64,000 nt of DNA from UBA9926 sp913064795 (GCA_045560765.1 JBJKZD010000003.1:87837-151836), one strand, 5' to 3'; positions 25,945-35,263 are shown, numbered from the stretch's first letter. Notes: generated by a model from the sequence alone, not told the origin. A program made the numbers and translations.

Positions 25945-27168
25945 CTATGACTCATCAATAGTCCTCTCAGGACGGGTCAATGGAAACACCAAAACAGACC
26001 AAAGACTTGCGAGGATCAATGCGATGAACAAGTAATAACTACTCATGGCGACTCCCACACTTTGTAGCATCGTCACAACGACAGATGACCCCCCTTTACT
26101 GGTTCGATAGCCAAACACATCGATAAATTCTTTCGCCCGAAACCGAGCATCGAAGTTTAACGGTAAATACACCAGTTCTTTGGCGCCCCGAAAAACGGAG
26201 TAATCGAACACTTTAAACAAGAAGAATGCCAAGCCGACAGAAAACAGACTGGGCTCAATCACCGCCCAAGCGATCGTGCAGCAATGCACTGCTGGCATCA
26301 TCAAATGAATCCATCGAAGGGCAACCCAGGTCAGCAAAAGCGGGGTCACCACAAATTGCACCAGCACCGTAACGAGGTTCAAGACGAACCAAAACTGCCC
26401 CTGCAATGCAGTCTCCTCGTCAATCCGACCCGCAAACGTATCAGACAGAATCAGTTGGAACTTAAAATCGAGTACCGCTGCAGTGACCTGCGAGGCGATG
26501 ACGATTAACAGTAACGACAACAATTTAGGATTGGACCGCACAGCTCGCCAACCAATCCCTTCGGTCAATGACTTGGGCGGTTCATCAGTCCTAAAAGCGG
26601 GTTCCCCAAAGCGGCGGTAGGCAGCATTCGCGATCCAGGCCGACGGCAGTAAAACTAGGGCCGCTAGCAGAACCAGCGCATGAGTGCCCAAAGGGATAGC
26701 CAGCTGAGCGACCAAAATACCACCCACCACACCGCCCATCCCTGCAATCCCGGTAATCGGTCCATTCAGCTTTTTTGCCGAAGATGCGTCCAGTTCGGAA
26801 TTGATATAACTCCAATACTGTTCGATCAAAAGCACAACGTAAAACTCTTTTAATAAAAACAGCAGCGGCGTGACCCAAATTATTTCAAGCTCAAGCAGCA
26901 AAAATCCAATGACCATCAGCAATGCTGAAGCGTAGGTAGAAATTTGCAATGTCATCCTTGGACCAAAGCGAGACAATAGCTGTCCATAACCCCAAACACC
27001 AACCAAGACGACGACCGGCATGCAAGCCATAATCAGCGGCAGCCGCTCCGCTCCATAGGCGGCTTTAAAAAGAACAGTGGCAGACGATCGCATCAACTCA
27101 TAACCGAGCAGCGTGAAGAATGCTGCACTGGCCATAAACCCTGCAAAAATAATTTTAGATTTCATCAA
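25945..27168 (-). CDS. Npt1/Npt2 (ADP,ATP carrier)-like membrane transporter
   Basis: This 407-aa polytopic membrane protein has about eleven or twelve hydrophobic helices. The block around residues 330-360 (FRGAKELVYLPL, RFRAKEFIDVFGYRTSKGG) is the most characteristic part and matches bacterial relatives of the chlamydial/rickettsial nucleotide carriers, here without a HEAT-repeat extension. Those carriers exchange ATP/ADP or import nucleotides across the inner membrane. Free-living relatives have no settled substrate, so nucleotide transport is inference. The gene is convergent with the C39/ABC gene (2-bp gap) and divergent from serC. Confidence 0.75.
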   Translation of the reverse strand: MMKSKIIFAGFMASAAFFTLLGYELMRSSATVLFKAAYGAERLPLIMACMPVVVLVGVWGYGQLLSRFGPRMTLQISTYASALLMVIGFLLLELEIIWVTPLLFLLKEFYVVLLIEQYWSYINSELDASSAKKLNGPITGIAGMGGVVGGILVAQLAIPLGTHALVLLAALVLLPSAWIANAAYRRFGEPAFRTDEPPKSLTEGIGWRAVRSNPKLLSLLLIVIASQVTAAVLDFKFQLILSDTFAGRIDEETALQGQFWFVLNLVTVLVQFVVTPLLLTWVALRWIHLMMPAVHCCTIAWAVIEPSLFSVGLAFFLFKVFDYSVFRGAKELVYLPLNFDARFRAKEFIDVFGYRTSKGGSSVVVTMLQSVGVAMSSYYLFIALILASLWSVLVFPLTRPERTIDES

Positions 27169-27218
27169 TGAGATCCTAACTTTTCACCCTCCGCAAAGCG
27201 AGATCACAGGAGCGTCTA

Positions 27219-27247
27219 GGGACAGTGGTTAGCGCATACCGTATAAT
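27219..27247 (+). promoter_or_regulatory. Probable serC operon promoter
   Basis: A perfect -10 TATAAT at 27242-27247 is preceded, at 17-bp spacing, by GGGACA (27219-27224), four of six matches to the -35 consensus. The predicted start near 27254 leaves a leader of about 25 bases before serC. Confidence 0.65.
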
Positions 27248-27278
27248 AGCAACTTAGCCATTAACCAAGACTCTGGTC

Positions 27279-28442
27279 ATGACCGAACCTCGCAGTAAAC
27301 CGCAGAACCCCAACTTCTCATCAGGGCCCACGGCCAAGCGCCCCGGCTGGTCTCTCGACCAATTAAGCACTGAAAATCTCGGGCGGTCCCATCGAGCAAA
27401 GGGGCCGAAGTCCAGCCTCAAAATGGTCATCGATCTAAGCAAGCGCCTCCTTCGAATACCTGCTGACTACCGATTAGGCATCGTTCCAGCTTCGGATACG
27501 GGCGCGTTCGAGATGGCGATGTGGAATGTCTTGGGTGCGAGGGGGGTGGATGTGCTCAGCTGGGAAAGCTTTGGCGCAGGTTGGAAAACAGACGTTGAAA
27601 AACAATTGAAGATAAAAGATGTTCGCTATTTTGAAGCACCCTATGGTGAGCTTCCTAACCTGCTAGACGTTGATTCTGTTAACCGAGATGTGGTCTTTAC
27701 TTGGAATGGAACAACATCCGGCGCAAAGGTTCCGAACGGTGACTGGATTGCAGAGCATCGGTCAGGACTCACGTTGTGCGATGCGACCTCGGCGACCTTC
27801 GCCATGGAGTTGCCCTGGGAAAAACTTGATATTGTGACCTGGTCTTGGCAAAAGGTGATGGGCGGAGAAGGTGCCCACGGGATGATTGCCCTATCACCCC
27901 GTGCTGTGCAACGTCTTGAGACCTATACCCCGCAATGGCCTCTGCCGAAAATATTCAGGCTCACGAAAGGCAGCGCTTTGATGGAAGATATCTTTGAAGG
28001 CGCAACAATCAACACACCCTCCATGCTCGCGGTCGAGGACCAGCTCGATGCTCTGCGCTGGGCCGAACGCATTGGCGGCCTTGACGCGCTCATAGAACGC
28101 AGCCAGAAAAATTTGGCGACGATCCGGAGTTGGGTCAGTGACAGTTCCTGGGTGGATTTTCTAACGGAAAACCCTGAGCACCAGTCCAGCACCGCCATCT
28201 GCCTCAAAGTCTCCCATCCTCAATTCTTGGCCCTCGACATCGAGGCCCAGCGTCAGTTTATTAAATCCATGACCACTGAACTCGATGCCAAGCAAGTGGG
28301 GTTCGATGTGGGCGCCTATCGAGACGCGCCGCCTGGACTTCGATTATGGGGCGGAGCAACCGTCGAGGCATCGGACCTCCAAACACTTACTGCATGGCTT
28401 GATTGGAGTTTTCATAAGGTTCTAGAGAATCGTCTAGCATGA
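27279..28442 (+). CDS. serC: Phosphoserine aminotransferase, second (alphaproteobacterial) type
   Basis: SerC transaminates 3-phosphohydroxypyruvate with glutamate in serine synthesis and 4-phosphohydroxythreonine in pyridoxal phosphate synthesis. The 387-aa protein belongs to the longer serC_2 group: PNFSSGPTAKRPGWSLDQL at the N-terminus, LGIVPASDTGAFEMAMWN, and the PLP lysine K192 in WSWQKVMGGEGAHG. This group is commonest in Alphaproteobacteria, so finding it here may reflect transfer or an old paralogue. It heads the serC-tctC-tctB-tctA-rsgA run; its stop overlaps the next start as ATGA. Confidence 0.92.
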   Translation: MTEPRSKPQNPNFSSGPTAKRPGWSLDQLSTENLGRSHRAKGPKSSLKMVIDLSKRLLRIPADYRLGIVPASDTGAFEMAMWNVLGARGVDVLSWESFGAGWKTDVEKQLKIKDVRYFEAPYGELPNLLDVDSVNRDVVFTWNGTTSGAKVPNGDWIAEHRSGLTLCDATSATFAMELPWEKLDIVTWSWQKVMGGEGAHGMIALSPRAVQRLETYTPQWPLPKIFRLTKGSALMEDIFEGATINTPSMLAVEDQLDALRWAERIGGLDALIERSQKNLATIRSWVSDSSWVDFLTENPEHQSSTAICLKVSHPQFLALDIEAQRQFIKSMTTELDAKQVGFDVGAYRDAPPGLRLWGGATVEASDLQTLTAWLDWSFHKVLENRLA

Positions 28443-29402
28443 GAGCAGGCTTGCTGGTCTTGTCTTTATTGATCGCCAGCACTGTACAAGTCCGTGCTGC
28501 GGAGCTTATGGATGGGGTCCACTTTATGATTCCAGCAGGTCCAGGAGGGGGCTGGGACGGGACAGCAAGAGGCGTTGGACTAGCACTTAACGAAGCCAAT
28601 CTCACCGGTGATACGACCTTCGAAAATATAGCCGGTGGTGGTGGCGGACGGGCCATCGCTAAGCTCATAGAAACAGCGGACCGACAGCAAAACACGCTGC
28701 TGATCAGCTCCACACCAATTATTGTCCGATCGCTTCAAGGTATTTTCCCTCAGTCCTTTAGAGATCTCGTTCCAATCGCGTCTATGATCGCCGACTACGG
28801 CTGCTTTGCCGTTCGAAGCTGATTCAAAGGTGCAATCCTTCTCTGACCTCGCTGAGCGCTTCAAAAAAGACCCCCGCTCGGTGATTGTCGCCGGAGGGTC
28901 AGTTCGGGGTAACACGGATCATTTTGTACTCGCGAAAGCCCTTCAGTTAGCTGGCGCAGATCCTAAACCTCTCATTTATCTTGGCTATGATGGGGGCGGC
29001 AAGGCTGCGACAGGCTTACTCTCCGGAGAAGCGCTCGTACTTTCCACCGGACTCAGTGAAGCACTCCAATTACATCGGGCGGGCCTTCTTCGAATTATCG
29101 GTGTCACCGCGGCATCGAACATACCGGATTTGCCTGACCTTCCAACGCTACGAGATCAAGGTATTGATCTCGTTTTTGCGAACTGGCGTGGCTTCTTTGC
29201 AGCAAAAGGACTGCCGACAAACCAATACACGAGGATGCAGAACACGCTCCGAGCAGTATCGAACTCCCCTGAATTTGACGCCATCCGTCGACGAAATGGC
29301 TGGATCGATCTACACATCGAAGGAGCAGCGTTCTACAGTTTTCTTGAGCAGCAAGAAACCCAAATCAAATCCCTCATGCAAAGCATTGGTTATCTTCGCT
29401 AG
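28439..29402 (+). pseudogene. tctC: tctC-type solute-binding protein gene, frameshifted
   Basis: Two adjacent frames together make one tripartite tricarboxylate transporter periplasmic binding protein. The first (28439-28822) has a signal peptide (LLVLSLLIASTVQVRA), MIPAGPGGGWDGTARG and ENIAGGGGG; the second (to 29402) carries SVIVAGGSVRGNTDHF, YLGYDGGGKAATGLLSG and the C-terminal lobe. The break lies at TTCGAAGCT (28813-28821): removing one A at 28816/28817 restores reading through AVRADSKVQSFSDL, as expected for the family. It is either a real one-base insertion or an assembly error. Downstream tctB and tctA are intact. The ligand would be a carboxylate. Confidence 0.87.
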
Positions 29403-29899
29403 TGACTCCCGGAGCATCCCTTTCAAATCGCGTCAACCCGGCCGCCATTGGCTTATCCTTGTTCTTCGCGACCTACCTCTGGTTTGCAACCCAGATCCAT
29501 ATCGATCTATGGTCGATGGATGGTTTTTTTACAGCTCGATCCTTCCCCTTCTTTGCGGGAGGTCTTGGACTGATTTCATCGGTTCTCATCGCTGGTCTCG
29601 CCTACTTTCGCCCTCTTGAGTCAGTGCCACCCACATCGACCGAGTCGCTTCGCTACTTGCCCCTTTTACGGATGGTTTTGCTGATATCGATTTACATCAC
29701 ATTGATCGACCTATTGGGATTCGTCCTCAGCAGCATTGTTTTCATTGCAGCTGCCGGATGGCTTTCCGGCACTAGGCACTATTTTTTACTGTTGACTGTG
29801 GCGGTGACAGTTCCAGTCTTACTCGGCTTTATCCTTAGTTTACTCGGCATCTATCTCGACCCCGGATCAATCATTGGACAGTTAGGCTTCTCCCGATGA
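29402..29899 (+). CDS. tctB: Tripartite tricarboxylate transporter small membrane subunit TctB
   Basis: TctB is the small, four-helix subunit of the TTT family importer. The 165-aa product has four clear hydrophobic segments (AAIGLSLFFATYLWFA, FFAGGLGLISSVLIAGL, MVLLISIYITLIDLLGFVL, LTVAVTVPVLLGFILSLLG). The start is a GTG overlapping the tctC stop by one base, and the stop overlaps tctA as ATGA. The family name is supported mainly by topology and the position between tctC and tctA, since TctB sequences are poorly conserved. Confidence 0.88.
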   Translation: MTPGASLSNRVNPAAIGLSLFFATYLWFATQIHIDLWSMDGFFTARSFPFFAGGLGLISSVLIAGLAYFRPLESVPPTSTESLRYLPLLRMVLLISIYITLIDLLGFVLSSIVFIAAAGWLSGTRHYFLLLTVAVTVPVLLGFILSLLGIYLDPGSIIGQLGFSR

Positions 29900-31407
29900 T
29901 TGAAGGACTCCTCATTGGTCTAAGCACGGTCTTAACCCTACACAACCTTCTATTTGTTGCCGCAGGCTGTCTGACAGGAATGATGATCGGGCTGCTTCCC
30001 GGTCTAGGACCGATCTCCGCAATCGCACTCATGATTCCGATCAGCTACAACCTCGACCCCACCAGCGGTATGATTCTTCTCGCGGGTGTCTACTACGGCG
30101 CAATTTTTGGGGGCTCCACCAGCGCGATACTGATCAATGCGCCGGGGGTTGCAGGTACCGTTGCAACAGCCTTTGACGGCTATCCATTGGCTCAGCAAGG
30201 CCATGCGGGAAAAGCCCTTGCAGTCGCCGCCTATGCCTCTTTTTTTGGCGGCACCCTTGGTGTGATTTTGCTCATGTTTTTAGCACCGACGCTTTCGAGC
30301 CTGTCGCTCTCGTTTCAATCCGCCGAGTATACCCTCATGATGGTGCTCGGCCTGAGCCTCGTCATCTCATTCTCAGAACGCGGACACTATCTAAAAGCCA
30401 CAGCGATGGTCGCACTGGGTCTTGGTTTATCCACCGTCGGTACAGATCTCGCGTCCGGCGTGACCCGTTTTACCTTTGGCAGAATGGATCTGATTGATGG
30501 GGTGAGTTTTTTACTACTGGCGATGGCAACCTTTGCAATGGCAGAGGCACTGCTCATGCTACAAGCACCTAAAAGTCGTGAGAACCCTACCCTGGAGGTG
30601 TCCAAACGCTCCCTCGCGCTCAATCAGGAAGAAGTCAAAACCATCGCGCCAGTTATTTCACGAAGTTCTGTTCTGGGTTTTTTGGTTGGTGTTCTACCTG
30701 GCGCGGGAGCAACGATCGCCTCCTTTTTAGCCTATAGCAGCGAAAAAGTGCTCACTAAGGAGCCAATACCAGCCTTTGGCCAAGGCAACCTGAAAGGTCT
30801 CGCTGCCCCAGAGTCGGCGAACAATGCGGCCTGTACAGGCTCCTTTGTCCCACTCCTGACATTAGGTATCCCTGGATCAGGAACAACAGCCATCTTACTT
30901 GGCGCGCTGATTGCTTATGGCATTCAGCCAGGGCCTCGCCTCTATCTCGATGAACCGACTGTCTTTTGGTCAGTGGTTCTCTCGATGTACATTGGCAATC
31001 TCATCTTATTATTTCTTAATCTTCCGATGATTCCGTTGCTCGCCAAACTGCTCGTCATTCCCCGGACAGTGCTGGCCCCCTTGATCTTATTTTTCTCAAT
31101 GACCGGAGTTTATCTCGTGTCATTTAACCTCTTTGATTTATACCTCATGCTAGGTTTTGCGCTCGCTGCTGTTGTCCTTAGAAATTACGATTTCCCAATG
31201 GCACCTCTGCTACTCGGCTTTATATTGGGCGGACTTCTGGAAGACAATCTCCGGCGAACATTGATCGTCAGTCAAAATGAGCTCAGCTTCCTGCTTGAAC
31301 GACCTGCGAGCCTTTTACTCATGATTCTGATTCTTTGTGCCGTGCTCATACCGGTTCTTCGCCAATTTTCACCCGTCAACGCCTTGAGACGCCAGCACCA
31401 TGAGTGA
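29896..31407 (+). CDS. tctA: Tripartite tricarboxylate transporter large membrane subunit TctA
   Basis: TctA is the large (about 12-helix) permease subunit of the TTT importer, driven by an ion gradient. The 503-aa product shows family motifs: GLLPGLGPISAIALMIPISY, VYYGAIFGGSTSAILINAPG, then the second-half copy GVLPGAGATIASFLAYSSEK and FVPLLTLGIPGSGTTAILLGAL. The inverted-topology duplicated GLxPGxG motif is typical. It overlaps tctB by 4 bases and rsgA by 8. With tctC out of frame, activity depends on whether that frameshift is real. Confidence 0.95.
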   Translation: MIEGLLIGLSTVLTLHNLLFVAAGCLTGMMIGLLPGLGPISAIALMIPISYNLDPTSGMILLAGVYYGAIFGGSTSAILINAPGVAGTVATAFDGYPLAQQGHAGKALAVAAYASFFGGTLGVILLMFLAPTLSSLSLSFQSAEYTLMMVLGLSLVISFSERGHYLKATAMVALGLGLSTVGTDLASGVTRFTFGRMDLIDGVSFLLLAMATFAMAEALLMLQAPKSRENPTLEVSKRSLALNQEEVKTIAPVISRSSVLGFLVGVLPGAGATIASFLAYSSEKVLTKEPIPAFGQGNLKGLAAPESANNAACTGSFVPLLTLGIPGSGTTAILLGALIAYGIQPGPRLYLDEPTVFWSVVLSMYIGNLILLFLNLPMIPLLAKLLVIPRTVLAPLILFFSMTGVYLVSFNLFDLYLMLGFALAAVVLRNYDFPMAPLLLGFILGGLLEDNLRRTLIVSQNELSFLLERPASLLLMILILCAVLIPVLRQFSPVNALRRQHHE

Positions 31408-32401
31408 ACGGCTGAATCAGCTCGGGCTACAAGCACTGCTGCGTCAGGGCTATCAACCCGCTGAGGGCATCACGTTGGGCCGGATTACCCGGCAAGACCG
31501 TCAGCGACTGACTGTTTTGACCGCAGACGGCCCCGTTAGGGCAATCTTAAGTCCCAAAAACCGTCTCGCTAAGAGGAATAAAATCCTTACGCCGGTTGTC
31601 GGTGATTGGATCGAGATCGAGGAAGACACATCAGAATCTGGGATGCCCGCCGTCAGAATGCTACTCCCCCGATTTTCAAAATTGTCGAGGCGCGCCGCAG
31701 GTGACGCACCCGTCGAACAGGTGTTGGTTGCTAATCCTGATATTGTCTTTGTGGTTTCGGGACTCGATCAAAACTTTAACCCAAACCGAATCCAGCGCTT
31801 TTTATCAATGGCTTGGAGCTGCGGGCTCCCTGCTGTGTTACTACTCAGCAAAGCCGATCTGGTTGATGGGTTATCAGAGAAGTTAAAGCTGCTCGAACCC
31901 ATTTTATATGGGACCCCGGTCTATCCCGTCAACATGCACGACGGGGCAAGTCTCGAAGCGCCCCTTTTACATCTAACAACAGGCCAATGTGCCGCTCTAA
32001 TTGGCTCTTCAGGTGTTGGAAAATCGACTCTCGTCAATCAGCTGTTAGGCGTCAATCAGATGGCCACCCAAGCCGTCAGGGCGTTTGACGACAAAGGTCG
32101 ACATACGACTACTCACCGGGAGCTGTGTGTTTTACCCGATAATCGCGGGCTTATCATCGACACCCCGGGAATGCGAGAGGCGCAAATTTGGTATGACGAG
32201 GATCAACTGCGCGACCGCTACCAAGCGTTACTCAATCATGCCAATGACTGTAAATTTACCAACTGTCGCCACCTGGAAGAGCCGGACTGCGCCGTCAAAA
32301 AGCAAACCCTAATCAATACTCAGTTTGACCATTTGTGGCGGCAATATTGTTTGGTGGCTTACGGCATCACTGATGTGTCTGACTTAATCAGAACCAGCTA
32401 A
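31400..32401 (+). CDS. rsgA: Ribosome small subunit-dependent GTPase RsgA
   Basis: RsgA checks the maturing 30S subunit and is stimulated by it. The 333-aa protein has the circularly permuted GTPase order: OB fold first, then G4 SKAD (150-153), G1 IGSSGVGKST (201-210), G3 DTPG (254-257), and the C-terminal zinc site C284, C289, H291, C297 (CKFTNCRHLEEPDC). It starts 8 bases inside tctA, an unusual place, since in many gammaproteobacteria rsgA is near orn or psd. Co-transcription with serC and the transporter is implied. Confidence 0.96.
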   Translation: MSERLNQLGLQALLRQGYQPAEGITLGRITRQDRQRLTVLTADGPVRAILSPKNRLAKRNKILTPVVGDWIEIEEDTSESGMPAVRMLLPRFSKLSRRAAGDAPVEQVLVANPDIVFVVSGLDQNFNPNRIQRFLSMAWSCGLPAVLLLSKADLVDGLSEKLKLLEPILYGTPVYPVNMHDGASLEAPLLHLTTGQCAALIGSSGVGKSTLVNQLLGVNQMATQAVRAFDDKGRHTTTHRELCVLPDNRGLIIDTPGMREAQIWYDEDQLRDRYQALLNHANDCKFTNCRHLEEPDCAVKKQTLINTQFDHLWRQYCLVAYGITDVSDLIRTS

Positions 32402-32742
32402 CCCAATGCTCCGGGGCTCGGATTGGGACGTGCCTGGTGTCTTGAGGATGCACTCGATGACACCCCTTGACTGCAGGGCAGAACGTTACAGCAACTACAG
32501 TCCTCTCATCGTGCCGGCTAACCCTTTGTTCCAAAATGAGCCTGCCACTCTTGTCTAAGAAGGCACCGGCGCAACAGGCTCGAAACCTGGAGATCAGTGA
32601 TCGGGTTCTGCTGAGGCCAGCCGGCGACGCATTTTTAGGGACGGGGTAAAGTAATTAAGTCCGATGCCCTGGTGGATTGGCTCAAATCATTTGATGGGGT
32701 ACGCAATCTCAAAAGCCCCCAAGGCCAAAACACTGCCTCAAC
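32402..32742. other. Intergenic region after rsgA
   Basis: This region lies between the convergent rsgA run and the TonB operon. Short open frames exist but none has a recognisable product or ribosome site. Apart from the minus-strand terminator at its right edge I see nothing. Confidence 0.4.
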
Positions 32743-32769
32743 AAAAAACGGCCCCTACTGGGGCCGTTT
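32743..32769 (-). terminator. Rho-independent terminator of the TonB/Ttp operon
   Basis: A perfect 10-bp stem, AAACGGCCCC (32746-32755) with GGGGCCGTTT (32760-32769), and a 4-base loop. Read on the minus strand it ends in six T (32743-32748). It lies about 30 bases after the TPR gene stop. Confidence 0.92.
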
Positions 32770-32797
32770 GAATCGGTTAACAACGACTTATCGAGTG

Positions 32798-34162
32798 CTA
32801 GGACTCTAACATCTCTTTCAGAGCGGCTTGACGCTTCTTCTCACCAGCAATGTAGCGGATATATTGACGCGTCTGTTTGGCCAACTTCTTATCCAACTTG
32901 CCTGCAGAACGGAACGACTTCGAAGCCTGATCCCAGTTTTCCAGGGACATATGCGATATCGCTAACCAAAAATGCGCATCGGAAGCCGATTTTAGCTCCT
33001 CGTCATCAAGCGCCTTAACATAAGCTCCAATGGCCTCTTTATGTCGATCTTCCTGCGCCAACGCTTGAGCCAGACGGTAGAAAATTTCTCCATCCTCGGC
33101 ATATTGACTCGCACGCTCCCATGCATCGATCGCCTTAGCCATATCTTGGGACAAGGTGTAACAGGTCGCCAGCAATCGTAAATTCTTCTCGTTTGCTTCG
33201 ACAATCTCATCTTTCAGGCCTTGCTCGAGCACTGAAGCAGCCTCAAATGGCACCTCCGCGTTAAGCAACCTTTGGGATAACATGACCACTTCAGAATCTT
33301 TGCTGAACATGCCCTGGGCGTAGATCGCGTAATATGCTGACAACGATCGGTCATCCCATTCCTTCTCGGTATACATACCCGCTAGATGCATCCAATATTG
33401 TTTCTTAGGGAAGTCGACCACCATGCGCTCTAGGACACGAATGACGTTGTCCATGTCTTCAAGCTCGTTGTAGAGCACGACCTGCAAATACAGCCAGTTC
33501 TCCTTCATTTCGCGATTTTCGGCTTCTACAATATCCTCGACTTCGATCGCCCATTTAAGCGCTTGTCTAAAGTTTTCCAGCTGATAGTTCGCTGTGGCCT
33601 TCAAATAGCTTACTGCGGCATCCGGACCGCCGTTGAGGGTTTCCCACTGCTTAATATAACTGAGTGCCTCGCGGTATTTCTCGATGGAGTAATTTAACTG
33701 AAACAACGCACGCAATGCATTTTTTTCAAGCGCCTCGGTAATCACACCCACTTTACCGGCAGCAACCACCTGCTCGTAAGCGTAGATCGTTCGTGGAACG
33801 TTCTCCAGGGTGTAGTATCCAAAAGCCAACAAATTCCAGAGCTGGGACAACTCGTTAGAATTCAACTTTCTGCGTTGGGTCATTTCCAACAACTTGTTAA
33901 TTCCGTCTTGGGGGGTGCCTTTTGGAACGGGCGCCGGTTCGCCTTCTTCTCTTGGCATGGAATCAGGGTCAATCATGATCTGCGCTTCAGACATCTGCTT
34001 ATACAGACTTTGACTGATTGCAGGGACCCGGCGAGGTTTCTTCTTTTCATCCGCCGCCATCGCGACGTGAATTCCTGCGACGTTGAACGCAACAAGCACC
34101 GATAAACAAACCCAGGTTCTGAACAATTTTTGAGCGCCCTTCATTCCTAAGCTCCTCATCAA
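32798..34162 (-). CDS. TPR-repeat protein of the TtpC-type TonB system
   Basis: This exported 454-aa protein has an N-terminal signal (LVAFNVAGIHVAMA) after a basic start, and then tetratricopeptide-like helical repeats to the end (for example LWNLLAFGYYTLENV, ALSYIKQWETLNG, HFWLAISHMSLENW). It is the last gene of the DUF3450-ttpC-exbB-exbD-tonB-TPR operon, and its start overlaps the tonB stop as ATGA. In vibrios the TonB2 cluster carries a comparable TPR gene; the expected role is a periplasmic scaffold for energy transfer to outer-membrane receptors (inference). A strong terminator follows. Confidence 0.87.
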   Translation of the reverse strand: MMRSLGMKGAQKLFRTWVCLSVLVAFNVAGIHVAMAADEKKKPRRVPAISQSLYKQMSEAQIMIDPDSMPREEGEPAPVPKGTPQDGINKLLEMTQRRKLNSNELSQLWNLLAFGYYTLENVPRTIYAYEQVVAAGKVGVITEALEKNALRALFQLNYSIEKYREALSYIKQWETLNGGPDAAVSYLKATANYQLENFRQALKWAIEVEDIVEAENREMKENWLYLQVVLYNELEDMDNVIRVLERMVVDFPKKQYWMHLAGMYTEKEWDDRSLSAYYAIYAQGMFSKDSEVVMLSQRLLNAEVPFEAASVLEQGLKDEIVEANEKNLRLLATCYTLSQDMAKAIDAWERASQYAEDGEIFYRLAQALAQEDRHKEAIGAYVKALDDEELKSASDAHFWLAISHMSLENWDQASKSFRSAGKLDKKLAKQTRQYIRYIAGEKKRQAALKEMLES

Positions 34163-34815
34163 GAATCGGCCAATTCAAAAGTGATCTTATTTTGAACGCC
34201 TGCGGCCTCAATGGGCACACCATCGATCACTTTCGGTTTGTATTTAAACTTCGATGCGGCCTTGATGGCCGAAGAATTGAACACACTGTTCGGACTGTCT
34301 ACACATTCTTTGGGCGCGCGAGGATTCGGGATATATCCACAATTCTCGACCACAATCGGATCTCTGACGGTCCCTTGCTCGGTCACCGTAAACTCAACAA
34401 TCACGTAACCCGCTAGCCCTCGTGAAAGCGCCCTACGGGGATACTGCGGTTGAACTTTTACAATAGGCAGATACTCACCATCACTGATTCCAAAACCGCC
34501 GCCGCCAACATCAACATTCACTGACAGATCAACGTTCGCCATACTGAACCCAGCGTTGTCCACGGCCACATTAAAATTCTGAGGAGGAACATCCGGTGGC
34601 GGCTCATCAGGAGGTGGTGGTTTTTTCGGTTTTCGCTGCTTGGTCTCGAGCTCTTGTTCTTGCTTAACGCGAACAAAGTCCACGAGGTTGCCAATCTTGT
34701 CATCTGTCAACGCACTATCAGCACCTTGAATGAGGTATTGCATCAGATAGAAGAGCCCCAGGGTCACGATGACACCGACAATCGCAGAGAGACCGACTCG
34801 AATCGCTATCAACAT
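34159..34815 (-). CDS. tonB: TonB-family energy transducer
   Basis: TonB spans the periplasm and couples the inner-membrane ExbB/ExbD motor to outer-membrane receptors. The 218-aa product has one N-terminal helix (VGLSAIVGVIVTLGLFYLMQY), a proline-rich spacer (RKPKKPPPPDEPPPDVPP) and a C-terminal TonB domain (VKVQPQYPRRALSRGLAGYV, VEFTVTEQGTVRDPIVVE, YKPKVIDGVPIEAAG). The spacer is short, as in the TonB2 type. Two cysteines in the C-terminal domain could form a disulfide. It follows exbD by 12 bases. Confidence 0.92.
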   Translation of the reverse strand: MLIAIRVGLSAIVGVIVTLGLFYLMQYLIQGADSALTDDKIGNLVDFVRVKQEQELETKQRKPKKPPPPDEPPPDVPPQNFNVAVDNAGFSMANVDLSVNVDVGGGGFGISDGEYLPIVKVQPQYPRRALSRGLAGYVIVEFTVTEQGTVRDPIVVENCGYIPNPRAPKECVDSPNSVFNSSAIKAASKFKYKPKVIDGVPIEAAGVQNKITFELADS

Positions 34816-34827
34816 AAATTAAACCTC

Positions 34828-35226
34828 TTAGTTCTCTTCAGACGCAATAGCGACTTGCGTAATACCAATTTGACGGGCGGAATCCATAATGGCGAGGACT
34901 TTCTCGACCTTCGAAATAGAGTCTGCCTGAATCACCAATCCACCTTTAGGGTTCTCAGCGTGCAGACGCTCCATCAGCGGTCTAACGTTACGCACATCGA
35001 CTTTTTTCTTATCGATCCAAATGCCGCTATCAGGCCCAACACCGACCAGCAGCGACACCGTTTTCTTCATTTCGGCTGTCTTAGTGTCGGGTCGATTCAC
35101 TTCAACGCCCGTTTCCTTAATAAAGGTCGCGGTCACAATAAAAAATATGAGCATGATAAAGACGACATCCAACATTGGCGTTAGATCCGCAACCTTCTCA
35201 TCATCTTGGGTTATCTTTCTTCGCAT
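34828..35226 (-). CDS. exbD: Biopolymer transport protein ExbD
   Basis: ExbD is the single-helix stator partner of ExbB in the TonB motor. The 132-aa protein begins with basic residues, then DLTPMLDVVFIMLIFFIVTATF, where the aspartate in MLDVVFIML is the conserved protonatable residue of the channel. The periplasmic part (GVGPDSGIWIDKKKVDVRNV) fits the family. It lies between exbB and tonB on the minus strand. Length matches ExbD2 of vibrio systems. Confidence 0.94.
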   Translation of the reverse strand: MRRKITQDDEKVADLTPMLDVVFIMLIFFIVTATFIKETGVEVNRPDTKTAEMKKTVSLLVGVGPDSGIWIDKKKVDVRNVRPLMERLHAENPKGGLVIQADSISKVEKVLAIMDSARQIGITQVAIASEEN

Positions 35227-35263
35227 CTTGCTCTCTTAGTAACTGAAGTCCAAACCAACCGGA

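Noticed and set aside
28981..29619. 212-codon plus-strand frame over tctC/tctB
   Set aside because: It covers two recognised genes in another frame and resembles no protein; it is a shadow.
34654..35184. 176-codon plus-strand frame antisense to exbD/tonB
   Set aside because: Composition (His, Asn, Arg rich) and position opposite well-conserved genes mark it as a shadow.
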